The notes under the pieces: model-generated
Told to the model about the DNA's origin: nothing
Seen by the model: only the letters and a program-made list of their open reading frames with translations
Database searches by the model: none
Part shown: positions 22,805 to 33,924 of the stretch, in pieces
Layout: each line of letters begins with the position of its first letter
Numbering within the stretch: the first letter of the stretch is position 1
Source: Symbiodinium natans
Taxonomy: Eukaryota; Sar; Dinophyceae; Suessiales; Symbiodiniaceae
Assembly: GCA_905221605.1 (NCBI GenBank)
Contig: CAJNDS010001112.1
Span: 2,290,972 to 2,354,971 of the forward strand
Reading direction: 5' to 3'
Length of the DNA: 64,000 nt
Position numbers and translations under genes: made by a program

Positions 22805-22928
22805 CCCCCAAAAGAAGGGTTTAGGGTTTAGGGTTTAGGGTTTAGGGTTCAAAATAATCCCCATATTACACTTATCAGGAAGAATGTTTGTTTCATTTTT
22901 TTGGGGGTTCTTAAGCAGTTGGTAGTAT
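22788..22928 (+). mobile_element. Family H element interrupted by TTTAGGG units
   Basis: CTACTATTTGCTTAAGACCC and GGGTTCTTAAGCAGTTGGTAG ends; four to five TTTAGGG units at about 22818-22848 split the left arm. Confidence 0.7.
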
Positions 22929-23349
22929 ACTCGTGGGTTGCAGCTCCACACACGAACCAGGGAGCCGGTCTAGGTCTGGACTTCCGAAGCCCAAACCAAC
23001 ACTCTAAACCCCTTTTCAACGGGGACCATGGCCCCAATCCTACTCTGTGCCTAATATTGCTATAATTTTTCGGAGTCTTTGAAGAAGCCTTACAATGCAA
23101 AGGCAGTTCCCACCCGCGATGTTGGCTGTCACCTTACAACCCTAAACCCTGACGCTTAAACCCTAAACCATAAACCCTATATTTATGATAAACCCTAAAG
23201 CCCCCGTCCTCAACTTCCCTCAGCCGGACATGGCAACCTGAAACCTGTCGCAGCACCCGACGAGCCGCAAGACACAGAGTCAAACACGTGGTCAGCACCT
23301 CAGCGCGGCGTGAGCTCCCCATCTGTGGGGTTAAGGGTTTGGGGTTTGA

Positions 23350-23428
23350 GTTTTTTTTTTTTTTTTTGTGTTTTTTTTGTTGGGGGGGGGGGGGGGGGGG
23401 GTGGGGGGGGGGGGGGGGGGGGGGGGGG
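23350..23428 (+). repeat. T-run then G-run
   Basis: T tracts of 17 and 8 bases, then G tracts of 19 and 26. Confidence 0.9.
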
Positions 23429-23619
23429 ACCAAAAGAACTCGAAAATTGGGAGCATATACCCGATACTGCTATAACCCCCCCCAGGGCATATGAACCCTC
23501 ACTTCAGAGACCAAACGGGTGCCTCCCCAGTTCGGTACATGGACTCTTGGGGATTGCCGAGGGTAAGGTCGAGGGGTGTGCTTGGGCGTGGGTGGGAAAG
23601 GTTTCAGGTTCACCCGAAG

Positions 23620-23822
23620 GGTTCATATTAGTATATCCTTGGGCCCAAAAGTCCCGTTTTGGAGGTACCTTAGTAGTAGAGTAGGTAACCTTAACCTTTT
23701 TGGGGTCATACAGTCCCCTTATAATCCCAAAGGTTATAACCTTTATTTCCCCTAGGCACTGGACAACTCACAGGTACTTTAAGGCCCAAGCATTCCCCAT
23801 TTAGGTACATGGAGCCTTAGGG
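23620..23822 (+). mobile_element. Family E element with a nested family Q insertion
   Basis: Family E arms (TATCCTTGGGCCCAAAAGTC and TACTTTAAGGCCCAAGCATT, TAGGTACATGGAGCC) are split by about 80 bp that contain AATCCCAAAGGTTATAACC and CACTGGACAACTCA, a motif shared with 31.1 and 52.85 kb. Confidence 0.55.
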
Positions 23823-24164
23823 TTTTCGGGTTTAGTTGGAAAGGGTTTAGGGTTCAGGGTTTAGGGTTTAGGGTTTAGGGTTTAGGGTTTAGGGTTTAGG
23901 GTTACAACTGGTGGGTGCCTTGCTCGGGTCACTTCGAACTTCCTCGCAGTTGCCCCGTCGGGCATTGCTCGATCGGTGGGACAGAAATCCCCCAAACCCC
24001 CAGAGCACCCTCATCCCCCTGGGACCTCAGCTTTGACTTTGACAAAAGCCAACCCTGAAACCCCAAAGCCTCAAACACCATCATCCTCTGGGACCTCAGA
24101 TTTGAAAACACCAACCCTTTTACCCCAAAGCCTTAAACACCCGAATCCTCCGAGACCCTAACCC

Positions 24165-24262
24165 TAAAACCTAAACCCTAAACCCTAAACCCTAAACCCT
24201 ATTCCCTAAACCCTAAACCCTAAACCCTAAACCCTAAACCCTAAACCCTAAACCCTAAACCC
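24165..24262 (+). repeat. Interstitial CCCTAAA array
   Basis: About 13 units; the left edge blends into CCCAAAGCC-like text that itself looks decayed. Confidence 0.9.
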
Positions 24263-24265
24263 GAA

Positions 24266-24349
24266 TTGAGGAAGTTTGCCTTGGCGGGCAGCTGCGCCGT
24301 GATCGTGGTGCTAGTGGCTTGGCCTGCACTCAACCCCCAAAACCCTCAG
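24266..24349 (+). CDS. Signal-peptide-like or membrane exon candidate
   Basis: Frame LRKFALAGSCAVIVVLVAWP then ALNPQNPQ up to CCTCAG|GGTTTAGG. A basic start plus a 15-residue hydrophobic core is typical of a signal anchor. CCCTAAA on the left, TTTAGGG on the right. Confidence 0.4.
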
Positions 24350-24400
24350 GGTTTAGGGTTTAGGGTTTAGGGTTTAGGGTTTAGGGTTTAGGGTTTTCCT

Positions 24401-24486
24401 ACCTCTAAGGCTCCAAATAGCCCAAAGTAGGTATTATTTAATTACAGACTTTAGACCCCAATGATGTAGGTATGATTTGTATACTT
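24401..24486 (+). mobile_element. Family N element
   Basis: CTAAGGCTCCAAATAGCCCA left, TATACTTGGAGCCC right; nearly the same as 46.12 kb. Confidence 0.6.
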
Positions 24487-24564
24487 GGAGCCCGAAGGGA
24501 AACCCGAAGCCCCAAAAAGGCTTAAGTCCCACACTGAAGGTGGCCAGTGATTTAGGCTTTTCCC

Positions 24565-24666
24565 CCTGGTTCTCAGTAGAGAATGAGGGAATGAGGGCCC
24601 TACGTCTACCCTTTAAGGGATTGTGTAGGGCCCTCATTCCCTCATTCCCTACCAAGAACCAGCCAG
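24565..24666 (+). mobile_element. Family D MITE copy
   Basis: CCTGGTTCTCAGTAGAGAAT and CCTACCAAGAACCAGCCAG ends with GAGGGCCC/GGGCCCTC arms. Confidence 0.65.
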
Positions 24667-24736
24667 TTCTTGGGGACAAGGATGAAGGGCTGCAGGGGCC
24701 TGGCCCTGAAGTGTGCTGGGAGCTTAAGGGTACCTG
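24667..24736 (+). CDS. Exon candidate starting at the AG end of a family D element
   Basis: Immediately after CCAGCCAG (end of the element) the frame reads LGDKDEGLQGPGPEVCWELK then GT and TGA. This repeats the 53.08 kb arrangement where the family D end serves as acceptor. Confidence 0.35.
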
Positions 24737-24840
24737 AATTTAAGTTGTTGCTGCTGGCTGGCTATGGAGACCTCTACCCTAGGTAGATAGGCCCTTGGGG
24801 CAAGTATAGGTTTTCTCCATAGCCACCTCTTTTGTTTGCA

Positions 24841-25083
24841 CCCTCCCTCTCCCCTCCCTCTTCATCTCTCTCCCTCCCCCTCTCTCTCTCCCTCTCTCCC
24901 CCCCCTCCCCCTCTCTCCCCCTCTCTCCCTCCCTCCCCCTCTCTCTCTCTCTCTCTCTCTCTCCCCCCGGCTCTCTCTCTCTATCTCTCTCTCTCTCTCT
25001 CTATCTCTCTCTCCCCCGCTCTCTCTCTCTCTCACTCACTCTCTCTGGCTCTCTGTCTTTCTGGCTCTCTGGCTCTCGCTCGC
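24841..25083 (+). repeat. CT-rich low-complexity tract
   Basis: CTCTCT and CCCTCC runs over about 240 bp. Confidence 0.95.
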
Positions 25084-25242
25084 CGCTCGCCTCATCCTAA
25101 GCCCTCCCCAATGAATCGAAATCCCGATCCCTGAGCCCTACACCGAAAACCGCCCCAATGCCCAGGTCTTCTTGTGGATGCCAGGAGCCTTAGATCCAGG
25201 GACCATTTGGGATTAAACGAATCCTAAATCCCTAAGCCTAAG

Positions 25243-25333
25243 GGTCCATGTACCATATTATCGTATGCTTGTGCCCAAAAGTCCCATTATAGGAGGTACT
25301 TTAAGGCCCAAGTATTCCCTACTTAGGTACATG
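25243..25333 (+). mobile_element. Family E element
   Basis: AGGGTCCATGTACC left, TTAGGTACATGG right, with TTGTGCCCAAAAGTCCC and ACTTTAAGGCCCAAGTATTC arms. Confidence 0.6.
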
Positions 25334-25695
25334 GCATACACCATGGCGCAGTTGCAGGAACAACCCTGAAGGGTTTAGGGAGTTTAAGGCTTAGGGTTTA
25401 GGGTTTAGGGTTTAGGGAGTTTCAGGTTTAGGGTTTCGGGTTCAGGTTCCAGGCCAGGGCCTCACCTGCATAGGCCAGCGTGAGTGTCGAAACTCTAATC
25501 CCTGCTGCACAGCTGTTGAGACCCTCAAACGCCAGCGTGCAGAACATGGTCAAACCCTAAGCCCAAAGCCCTAAACCCTTAAACCTTAAACCTTAAACCC
25601 TGAAACCTTCAACCCTTAAACCCTTCAACCGGCGCGATGCCTGCTGTTGCAGAGAGTGCTTGCCCTCAACCCTAAACCCTGTAACATATAGACAT

Positions 25696-25797
25696 CCTGA
25701 GATGTCCCCCCTTAAGCTCACAGTCCTAATAGGGACTATAGTACCCCCAATTATACTCCCTACTAAGGACTGTTAGTATCTCGGGGGGAACCTCCCA
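25696..25797 (+). mobile_element. Family C MITE copy
   Basis: Inverted arms GATGTCCCCCCTTA and GGGGGGAACCTCCCA; flanks ATAGACAT and ATAGATAT agree at 7 of 8 positions. Confidence 0.6.
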
Positions 25798-26026
25798 ATA
25801 GATATTTCTAGTTGCAGTAAACAACCCTAAACCCTAAACCCCAAACCCTAAACCCTAAACCCTAAACCCTAAACCCGCAAGCCTTCCCCCACGTCAAAAA
25901 GCCCTGTGAACCAACCCAGGTATCGAGACAACCGGCGTCGGCAGGCTGGTAGTCGAGGTTCTGCCGTGGAGGAGGGGCGCTCCCTGTGCCTGGGGCCATT
26001 AGTGAGGTGGGGGAGGGTTAGACCCT

Positions 26027-26098
26027 GAACCCTAAACCCTAAACCCTAAACCCTAAACCCTAGGGGTTTAGGGTTTAGGGTTAAGGGTTTAGGGTTTG
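26027..26098 (+). repeat. Inverted junction CCCTAAA to TTTAGGG
   Basis: Four to five CCCTAAA units meet TTTAGGG units directly at CCCTAGGGGTTTAGGG. The order is opposite to that expected for a telomere end fusion. Confidence 0.85.
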
Positions 26099-26293
26099 CA
26101 TCGCCGGTTGGTGTGGTCATGATGAACCTTCTTGAGGGGAAGTCACATGTGTGCCGGCAGTCTGAAAGTCCGCTGCCCAAAAGCGATTATGGGGATTAGG
26201 GAGGGGGCGGGTTTGGGGTGGGCTTCGGCTCATCCAATAAAGGGTGGATGGGTTTTGAGGGATTTGGGGGGGTTTGGGTGTAGAGTAGTTCAG

Positions 26294-26395
26294 CCAGAGG
26301 CACACCGCTCGTTCAACTGCAAGCTGCCCAAATGCAGAAAGCTCATACCCTATTGCAACCAACACGTCATGTTCGTACAGCAACACACGCCCTAA
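26294..26395 (+). CDS. Cys-rich exon candidate (CKLPKC)
   Basis: After GTTCAG the frame reads PEAHRSFNCKLPKCRKLIPY then CNQHVMFVQQHTP and TAA. Three cysteines and a His could bind metal; related in spacing to the C-N-x-C exons upstream. Confidence 0.35.
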   Translation, partial: PEAHRSFNCKLPKCRKLIPYCNQHVMFVQQHTP

Positions 26396-26605
26396 GCCCT
26401 AAGCATGCAGTGCAAGCATCATCTCATTTGAGCTACAGGGGGGGCCGGACAGGGTTCAGGGGTTTAGCGGTACTCGTACGTGTTCAAAACAGGGTTTAGG
26501 GTTGCAGGCAGGAGTGGGCACGACGCTCGAATTCCGAAGCTGAATAGCGACTCAAAGGCCCATATCCCTAAACCCTGAACCTTACCCTTTTGTTAACCTT
26601 TCCAG

Positions 26606-26705
26606 CTTCCCAGCTCAGGCAAATGTCGCGGATGTGAGATGGCAATGGGCCGTGACTGCTGGATCGTTGTTTCATGGGTTTGGGGGTTCCAGAGCTGCGA
26701 TTTAG
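26606..26705 (+). CDS. Exon candidate after a pyrimidine-rich acceptor
   Basis: CCTTTCCAG followed by FPAQANVADVRWQWAVTAGS then LFHGFGGSRAAI and TAG. Confidence 0.3.
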
Positions 26706-28738
26706 GGTCTAGGGTTTAAGGGTTTAGGGGTGACATGGGAGCTTGCCAAATATGCGGGTTCTTCTTGGAGATGTTTGCTTTTCCGAAGTTTTGCGTGGTG
26801 CACAAACAACCGCTTGGAGTCTTCATGTTCACTTGGTCTGGACTCCGAGCTCGCAAGACCAGTCTGGCTGCTTGACCTCACCCTATACTATAGGGGCCTT
26901 AATACTTAGAATAGGGTTTTGGGGTTATTCTAGTATCTTTATAAAAGGACCATAGCGGAATACGATTACTAATTATTCCGACCCCTATGGTACTCCTACA
27001 GCATACTGATCGCAGGCTGCAGGGGTCACTGAACAGTACGTTATAGTCAGTTTCATCATCGTATATCATATCAGACATTGTAACAGAATCTCGTACCATA
27101 AAACACAGTATGGGACTTTGCGAAAATAGGGGACCCCAAATATAGACCCCCAAATAGTAGGATCCCTTTATAGTAAGGACCTCAAAAAAGGTACCCCTAA
27201 TTTCGGAAACACACTAAACCCTAAACCCTAAACTTACCCTAAACTCGAAATTGACCCCAAAAAGGGAATACTCTTAGTAACTACTTCCGACCCCTATTGT
27301 GCAGGCTGTAATGTGCAGGGTTTTGTGATATCCCAGTGATGACTTCCAACAGAGGCCAGGGCGAAACACATGGGCCATCTGCTTCACGAAGCAATGGGAA
27401 CAGTATGATACGGATCCTTCGTTATTATTATTATTAAAATATACATATATATATATATGTATATATGTATATTTATATTTATATTCAGATTTATCTTTCT
27501 ATTTATTGTTTTTTATACTCAATTACTTATTTGTTTATCTATATATACATATACGCAGAAAGGGGCCCGTAATTTAGAGACTTCCCCACATCCATTTCCC
27601 GCAGATTCTGTTCCCTGGACGCTAGCCAAACCCTAAACTCTCACAGCATAGCACTGTATCTGGATCCAGCAAGCCTGTGAATATCTGCAGACTCGTTTTC
27701 GCGTCTTGACTCTGTGAGAATGTGCAGCCTGGCTGGTTCACGTACAGTATCTCCTCATCGCTATTTTTAGGATTTCACCCCTCTTTCCCCCCTCTTGGGA
27801 TTTTGGGTTTGCAGGAAGACGCCAGACCTACTTCAGATGCCTTAAACCAGGATCAGAGCTATTTGCTTCAGAACCCAGTAGAAGCAAAAGTATTCTTTCT
27901 TCTAAGGGCAACATAGGAATTCTTATCTTTTGTTTCTTTTGGGTGTTCTTAAGCGAACAGCAGATAAAATAGACGCCACAAGTATCCCCCGAATGTCATA
28001 TTGAGACAAGAGGGGGGGGATTTCGCCGAAGATGCGCTCAATAGGGCAAGGCTGCTCAGTGCAGCTGTGGCCCGAAACAGCCGACAACGACGAAGAACGA
28101 ATGCGTTGGCTGAGGCGGGTTCAGCAATTGCTTTTAGGATGTTCGTACCTATATACATGCATACCTGCATGCATACTTTCCGTATTTATACGTGGGTATA
28201 TATATATATATACACATGCTCATGTGCATTTTGTATGGTTTGCATGTTTTGCTTCTTTATACATTTACCCTTATAAACCTGCATATACATACACACACAC
28301 ACATATATATATATATATGTATACAAATTTGTATACACGCACAGAGGCTTCAGGGTGTATTTCAGGTGCCGCTGCCAACTGTGATCGATTTAGTCCGGTC
28401 ATTGCAGATCGCGGCAGACAAAAGGATGTCGCATGCGAAGTCCGAGAATGAGACCGTCCGAATGTCTCATTGAATTGGGAATCCTAAACTCTAACCCTGT
28501 ACCCTAATCCTAAAACACCCTAGCCCCATGGTATGCCGGTCTCACCTAGGCAAGGAGTGCGGGCTACACCCGAAATACCAAACCCTTTGCCGCTATAAAC
28601 CCTATCATCCCAATCAACCCTGTGCAGCCTAGTACCCCTAAACCCTCAACCCTCAACCCTCAACCCTCAACCCTAAACCCTAAACCCTAAACCCTAAACC
28701 CTAAACCCTAAACCCTAAACCTCCAAACAAACCCCAAG

Positions 28739-28803
28739 GTGCCACCTCCTCCTGCTGACAAGCCGGCCTGGGGTGTGCCCACCTCGGTGACCCAAGCGTC
28801 CGG
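28739..28803 (+). CDS. Pro-rich exon candidate between opposite heptamer blocks
   Basis: Reads VPPPPADKPAWGVPTSVTQA then SG; acceptor CCCCAAG, donor CGG|GTTTAGG from the heptamer block itself. Confidence 0.4.
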
Positions 28804-28945
28804 GTTTAGGGTTGGGTTTAGGGTTTAGGGTTTAGGGTTTAGGGTTTAGGGTTTAGGGTTTAGGGTTGAGGGTTGAGGGTTGAGGGTTGAGGGTTTAGGG
28901 TTTAGGGTTTAGGGTTTAGGGTTTAGGGTTTAGGGTTTAGGGTTA
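28803..28945 (+). repeat. TTTAGGG array with a TTGAGGG block
   Basis: Two TTTAGGG stretches flank four TTGAGGG units; the mirror pattern (CCCTCAA then CCCTAAA) occurs at 28638-28724 on the other side of the exon candidate. Confidence 0.9.
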
Positions 28946-29269
28946 GTCCCCCAAAAGGAGACCCCTGTTTCCGGAAACCCCGTATAGTGGGGTAAGGGTT
29001 TGGGGGTTTAGGGGCAGTATTCCGGCGTCTGCAACACAGGGGCTCCGGATTCGTGCTTAACAAGAAGCTTGTTCGAGAGGGGCTTTGACCGCACTTTCCC
29101 GACGCATGACTTGTCAGCCTGCTCGGATGACAACCCTAAACCTTAAACCCTAAAACCTAAACCCTAAACCCTAAAACCCTAAACCCGAAGACCCTCAACC
29201 CTCAACCCTCAACCCTAAACCCTAAACCCTAAGACAGTCTCCTCCTCCACCACGAGTCTCTCCTCTGCC

Positions 29270-29332
29270 ATGAGGTGGTCCCGCCGCCGGGACCCCCTCC
29301 ATGAAGGGCGATACGAGACCTGTAGGCTGTAG
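29270..29332 (+). CDS. Short basic frame, possible first exon
   Basis: GCCATGAGG context, reads MRWSRRRDPLHEGRYETCRL then TAG. Lies between CCCTAAA and TTTAGGG blocks. Confidence 0.2.
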   Translation: MRWSRRRDPLHEGRYETCRL

Positions 29333-29339
29333 GCTGTTA

Positions 29340-29439
29340 GTTCAGGGTTTAGGGTTTAGGGTTTGGGGTTTAGGGTTTAGGGTTTAGGGTTTAGGGTTTA
29401 GGGTTTAGGGTTTAGGGTTTAGGGTTTAGGGTTTAGGGT
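29340..29439 (+). repeat. Interstitial TTTAGGG array
   Basis: About 13 units, one TTTGGGG variant. Confidence 0.95.
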
Positions 29440-30240
29440 CGCTTGGGGATTCTTAGTGGGCACCATGGCTTACATGCTTGTAGGGCTTAAGCTTCAGATG
29501 GTAAGAGTGCGGGTTTTTGGGTGCATGGTGTCAGTAGTGACCAGGGGGCACAGGTATACTGGCAAACTTGAAAAACTAGCTTAGGGCTATGTAGTTGTAC
29601 GGCTTAGCTTGCAAGCCGCCTATGAGGTTTGGGGTCTTGGCTGTAGGGTGGAGAGCATCACGAAGGTTATGACCGCTGAAAGAGGCCATTGTTAGGGCCT
29701 AGTTCAGCGTGTGCGCGTCGCAGCGCAGAAATGCTTGCAGGGAAAGGGGAGGACTACTCCACTCAAAAGCCCTCAACCCCCCCCCCCCCCCCCGACCTCG
29801 ACCTCAAATGTAGGTCCATTTGCGCGTCTTCATGTTGTGGTATGTTAGAAGCCGAAACTCATGTAGGGAAAAAGTAGCACATGTAAGGACCTAGCAGTAT
29901 ATTGCCAGATGGGTTTCCGTCTTTTCCGGTTTTACCCTGCCATTGCATTCTTGCGTGGGAGCCCTTCTCCGTACAAACTGACAACCGACAGTATGTACTT
30001 GTGCTTGGAGTCCGGTACATCAGTGCCCTTATTCCCTACCCTAAACCGACCGTGCCACAAATAGGCAAGTCGCACGCCTGGGACTTAAGTTTGTGTTGTT
30101 GGTGTACGTGGCTTAGGGTCCATAGTTCCCTAAACCCTAAACCAGTTTCGCGTTTAGGGCTAGGGCCCCATAGGTTAGCACTCGCCTGACAGCTTTCAGC
30201 CCAAATAGAGAACCATGCAAAGCCTTGTAGGGCTCACAAT

Positions 30241-30316
30241 CACCCTAAACCCTAAACCCTAAACCCTAAACCCTAAACCCTAAACCCTAAACCCTAAACC
30301 CTAAACCCTAAACCCT
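30241..30316 (+). repeat. Interstitial CCCTAAA array
   Basis: About 10 perfect units directly before an exon candidate. Confidence 0.95.
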
Positions 30317-30416
30317 CCTGGCTGGGGCCGAGACTGGCTTTTGTGTGAACCAAGACACGGCTCGTGGCTGTTTTTGGTCGGCTCCAGGTCTGCACAGGGC
30401 CACCATGCCCAAAAGG
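30315..30416 (+). CDS. Cys-containing exon candidate
   Basis: Reads LLAGAETGFCVNQDTARGCF then WSAPGLHRATMPKR before a heptamer TAG; CTCCAG|GTCTGC at 30386/30387 is an alternative donor. Long CCCTAAA array on the left, TTTAGGG on the right. Confidence 0.4.
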
Positions 30417-31588
30417 GTTTAGGGTTTAGGGTTTAGGGTTTAGGGTTTAGGGTTAGGGGTTTAGGGTTTAGGGTTTGTCAAGAAAAAGTTTAGGGTTTAG
30501 GGTCACCAAGTCCAGTTTCAAAAAAGGGTTCCGGGGCTCATGTTCTCAGATTTTCTCACAAAGCTAGGCCCAAACATTACTCGCAAGGGGGCTGTCTCGC
30601 CTAGAGGCAAAAAAAGTCAGCAGGCCAAGTCAGCAATCAGGTTCCTGCAGGGTCGTATAGCGTCCCTAACCCTAAGCCCTAAACCCTAAGTAGGGTCGTA
30701 CCTAAACTCACAGGGTCGTAGCCCTTCACACTAAATTCATAGGCTCGTAGACTATGAACACGCTTCTGGCCGGCACTTGGTCGCTGATATCTTCTTCGGA
30801 GGTGGGGGATCGAGGGTTTAGGATTTTTTGGGTTGGTGTCGGGTGATGTTGTATAGACTCTTTGCCGTGCAGCTCATGCTCACGTGTGACACTTCGGGAT
30901 CATCCCGAGGGAGTAGCTGATGAAAGTTCAGCGGGTGGCGCTGAAACAGTTGATTGGTATGTGCTGCCCTTCCTCCCGGTTTTTGTCGCATAGTACTGGC
31001 TGAACCCTGAGTCCACTGGCAAAAAGGGTTGGGGTTTAGGATCAGTGAGCCCTGAAAACTTAGAATGCGTTCGTCCCAAATTTAATTCCTTTAACCTGTT
31101 GAGGGTCTTATGTTCCCTTTGTATTCCCAAAGGTTAAGCTTTAGTTCCCCTACAGTAAGATACTGGACAAATATCAGCAACTTCTTGCATGCGCGTAAAC
31201 AGAAAAAGCTCTTGCCCCAAGCTTGAAAAAAGTTCCAAGATTGTTTCTGCGAACGTAGTTGGAACGTTTACCCTAAACCCTAACCCCCAACCCCCTGTAG
31301 CCAGGCGGGTGGCGACGAAACCCTAAACTTTGCACCCTGTTCAGAGCTTGGGACCCTTAGGCCTCAACCCTATGGTGACCATGCTGCAACCTCTCAATAT
31401 AATCAGTTTAGGGTTTATGCTTGGGGTTTAGGGTTTAGGGTTTAGGGTTTGTAGGGTTTCTAGTTATTGTGTGCAGAAAGCAAGACACAGCTCCCCAAGC
31501 CAGCATGTTCTTGAAGTTTGTCCTTGAGCGCTACAACCCTAAACCCTAAACGCTAAACCTGCCCTGGACCTCTCCACATCGCTGCTCT

Positions 31589-31985
31589 GGGGGGCCAAAT
31601 GTACCCCAAATTGGGGGGTCAGCAAACCCTACTACAATCCCTATTAAGGTACCCTATAGTACTATAATCCTGTTTAAGGTACCCTATACTACTGTAATTT
31701 GTATTCAGGTACCCTATACTACTATAATCCTGTTTCAGGAAACCTATGCCATTGTAATCCCTATTAAGGTACCCTATACTACTGCAATCCCTACTAAGGT
31801 ACCCTATACTACGATAAGTCTGTTTAAGGTGCCCTATACTACTTCTATCCCTATAAAAGTACCCTATACTACTATAATCCTGTTGAAGGTACCCTATACT
31901 ACTTGTATCCCTATAAAGGTACCCTATACTACCCTTTACTACTATAATCCTTATGAAGGTATGTGAACCACAAGCCCGTTTAAGG
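31589..31985 (+). repeat. 30-bp satellite grown inside a family A-like element
   Basis: About eleven units of AAGGTACCCTATACTACTAT plus AATCCTGTTT or AATCCCTATT. These two variants alternate in part, giving a 60-bp higher-order period. The left edge (GGGGCCAAATG, CCCCAAATTGGGGG) and right edge (AAGGTATGTGAACC) match family A ends. Confidence 0.7.
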
Positions 31986-32396
31986 TTTAGGGTTTAGGGT
32001 TTTAGGGGGTACTCACGCTTTCCGACAGGAAGTCATATCCCGCGCCCGCCGTGTGTCGCAGCGGATCCAAGGGTTCCTTGAGCACGAGCCCCGGTTCAGG
32101 GTTTAGGGTTTAGGGTTTCGGGTTTAGGAAAGGCCGCTTTGGAGTGGGCTCTCAGGCGTTCCCACGCGCTGAAGCCTGTTGCTGGAAGAAAGGTTTCGTG
32201 CTCTGACAAGAAGGCCTCTAGAGCTTGCAGTAGATTTCAGAACCATGCAACGTAGAACTGAAGACTGAGCCCGATACCCTTACTGGACCGATTTCCACCC
32301 ACGTGCTGTCTCCAAGCCCTTCGAGTGCCAGAAGATCTATCTGAAGGCACTGCTGGGGGGGAGCAGCACAAAGGCGCCCTAGCCCTAAACGCACAC

Positions 32397-32591
32397 AAAG
32401 AGAGAGAGAGAGAGAGACGGAGACGGAGACGGAGACGGAGACAGAGACAGAGACAGAGACAAAAGACAGACAGAGAGACAGACAGAGATACGGACCGGGA
32501 GACAGACAGAGAGACGGACTGAGAGACAGACAGACAGACAGGCAGGCAGGCAGGCAGAGACAGACGAACGGTCAGACAGACAGACAGACAC
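32397..32591 (+). repeat. GA-rich and CAGA microsatellite
   Basis: AGAGAG, GGAGAC, CAGAGA and GGCA tandem tracts. Confidence 0.95.
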
Positions 32592-32965
32592 CACATGAGG
32601 CCATGAGCCGTAGAAGTTCGGGTAACCCCTTCAAAACCTGCCAAATGCTCAGGCGCTCACAAGATGAGCTCAGCTTGGAGGAGTTGAAGTTCCTTGGGCC
32701 TTGACCTCGAAGGAGGAACGCAGAGGGGGGGGGCAGCTGTTCAGGATGCAAAGCTAGCACTAGGGTTTAGGGTTTAGGGTTTAGGGTTTAGGGTTTAGGG
32801 TTTAAGGCTTGAGGCATATGCGAGAAAGGGATGAAGAAGCTTGTTCTGCGATGGTCTCGGCTCCAACCAGCTTTACGAGTTCAGCTTTTCCCCAATGTCA
32901 ACGGTAAAGCAAGACTCCAACCCTAAACGCTAAACGCTAAACCCTAAGCCCTAAAATCTAAACCC

Positions 32966-33058
32966 AACCTGTTGGGGAGGCCCTTGAGGGGCGCAACAAG
33001 CCGTGCCATGGACGTCGGCCACTGTCTGCTACCGAAAGTCGGCGGCGTTCCCTGCCGG
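32966..33058 (+). CDS. Exon candidate between opposite heptamer blocks
   Basis: Reads NLLGRPLRGATSRAMDVGHC then LLPKVGGVPCR and a heptamer-derived stop. Confidence 0.35.
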
Positions 33059-33309
33059 GTTTAGGCTTTAGGGCTCTCCCAGGCGAGGGTTTAGGGTGTA
33101 GGGCGTAGGGTTTAGGGTTTAGGGTTTAGGGTTCAGGGTTTAGGGTTTAGGGTTTGGGCTTTGGGGTTTGGGTCTTGGCAGTTAAAGGGTTTCGGGTTTG
33201 GGAGGGCATGGTTGCGCACAACATCAAGGCTTTAGCATCTTGTAGATATACAGCCACAACCATCCTGCTCGACTTTTTCATGGCACAGAAACAGGCGCCG
33301 GTGGTTGGT

Positions 33310-33456
33310 GGTGGTGGTGCAGGTGGTGGTGGTGGTGGTGGTGGTGGTGGTGGTGGTGGTGGTGGTGGTGGTGGTGGTGGTGGTGGTGGTGGTGGTGGTG
33401 GTGGTGGTGGTGGTGGTCGTGGTGGTCGTGGTGGTCGTGGTGGTCGTGGTGGTCGT
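33310..33456 (+). repeat. (GGT)n microsatellite
   Basis: About 35 GGT triplets followed by CGTGGT hexamers. Open frames through it encode homopolymers in every frame and are not evidence of a gene. Confidence 0.95.
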
Positions 33457-33544
33457 GGTTGTTGTTGCTGATTGCGGCCATGCGAAATAGTGAGATAGGA
33501 CATTGCCGCTGCTGTGCATGCCTTGCTCTGGCCCTGATCGCAGC

Positions 33545-33630
33545 ATGTGGTGTGCAAGCGTGCGGCAGGGCCGCCGCATCGAGCTGAACGTCACCCTGCT
33601 CTCAGGCACGGCCTTCGGCGCAGGGCAGAG
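33545..33630 (+). CDS. Exon candidate with acceptor and donor
   Basis: TGATCGCAG acceptor, then MWCASVRQGRRIELNVTLLS and GTAFGAGQSA, with donor GCT|GTGAAC at 33631. The frame stays open past the donor to 33721 through a 20-bp tandem duplication that need not be coding. Confidence 0.4.
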
Positions 33631-33667
33631 CGCTGTGAACCCTAAGAAAGCTACTCTTGCATGTTCA

Positions 33668-33711
33668 AAGCCTTCAGCAACCAAAAGGCTACCCTTCAGC
33701 AACCAAAAGGC
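33668..33711 (+). repeat. 20-bp near-tandem duplication
   Basis: CCTTCAGCAACCAAAAGGCT appears twice, separated by AC. Confidence 0.9.
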
Positions 33712-33924
33712 TCACCGTTGATGCCATCTCTTTCTAGTTTTCAACTTCGGGTCCGGATAATTCTAGGTCCCGATTCTACAATGAGGCCCCGTGGAGTCAG
33801 AATTTCGAAGGTTAGAAGTGCACAAAATAAAGTCATCAACACGTGCAGCCTCGGTGATAGGCCGAGAAGTCTCCGAACGATTATAAGCATAGCAACGACC
33901 CCCTCCCCCCTCCCTCGTCTCTAA

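Noticed and set aside
24832-25134. Ser/Leu/Pro frames
   Set aside because: CT microsatellite translation.
32237-32644. Frame with repeated Ser-Leu-Ser and Cys-Leu-Ser on the minus strand
   Set aside because: Produced by GA and CAGA microsatellites.
33147-33702. Long frames rich in Pro, Thr or His on the minus strand and Gly or Val on the plus strand
   Set aside because: They are translations of the GGT microsatellite in different frames.
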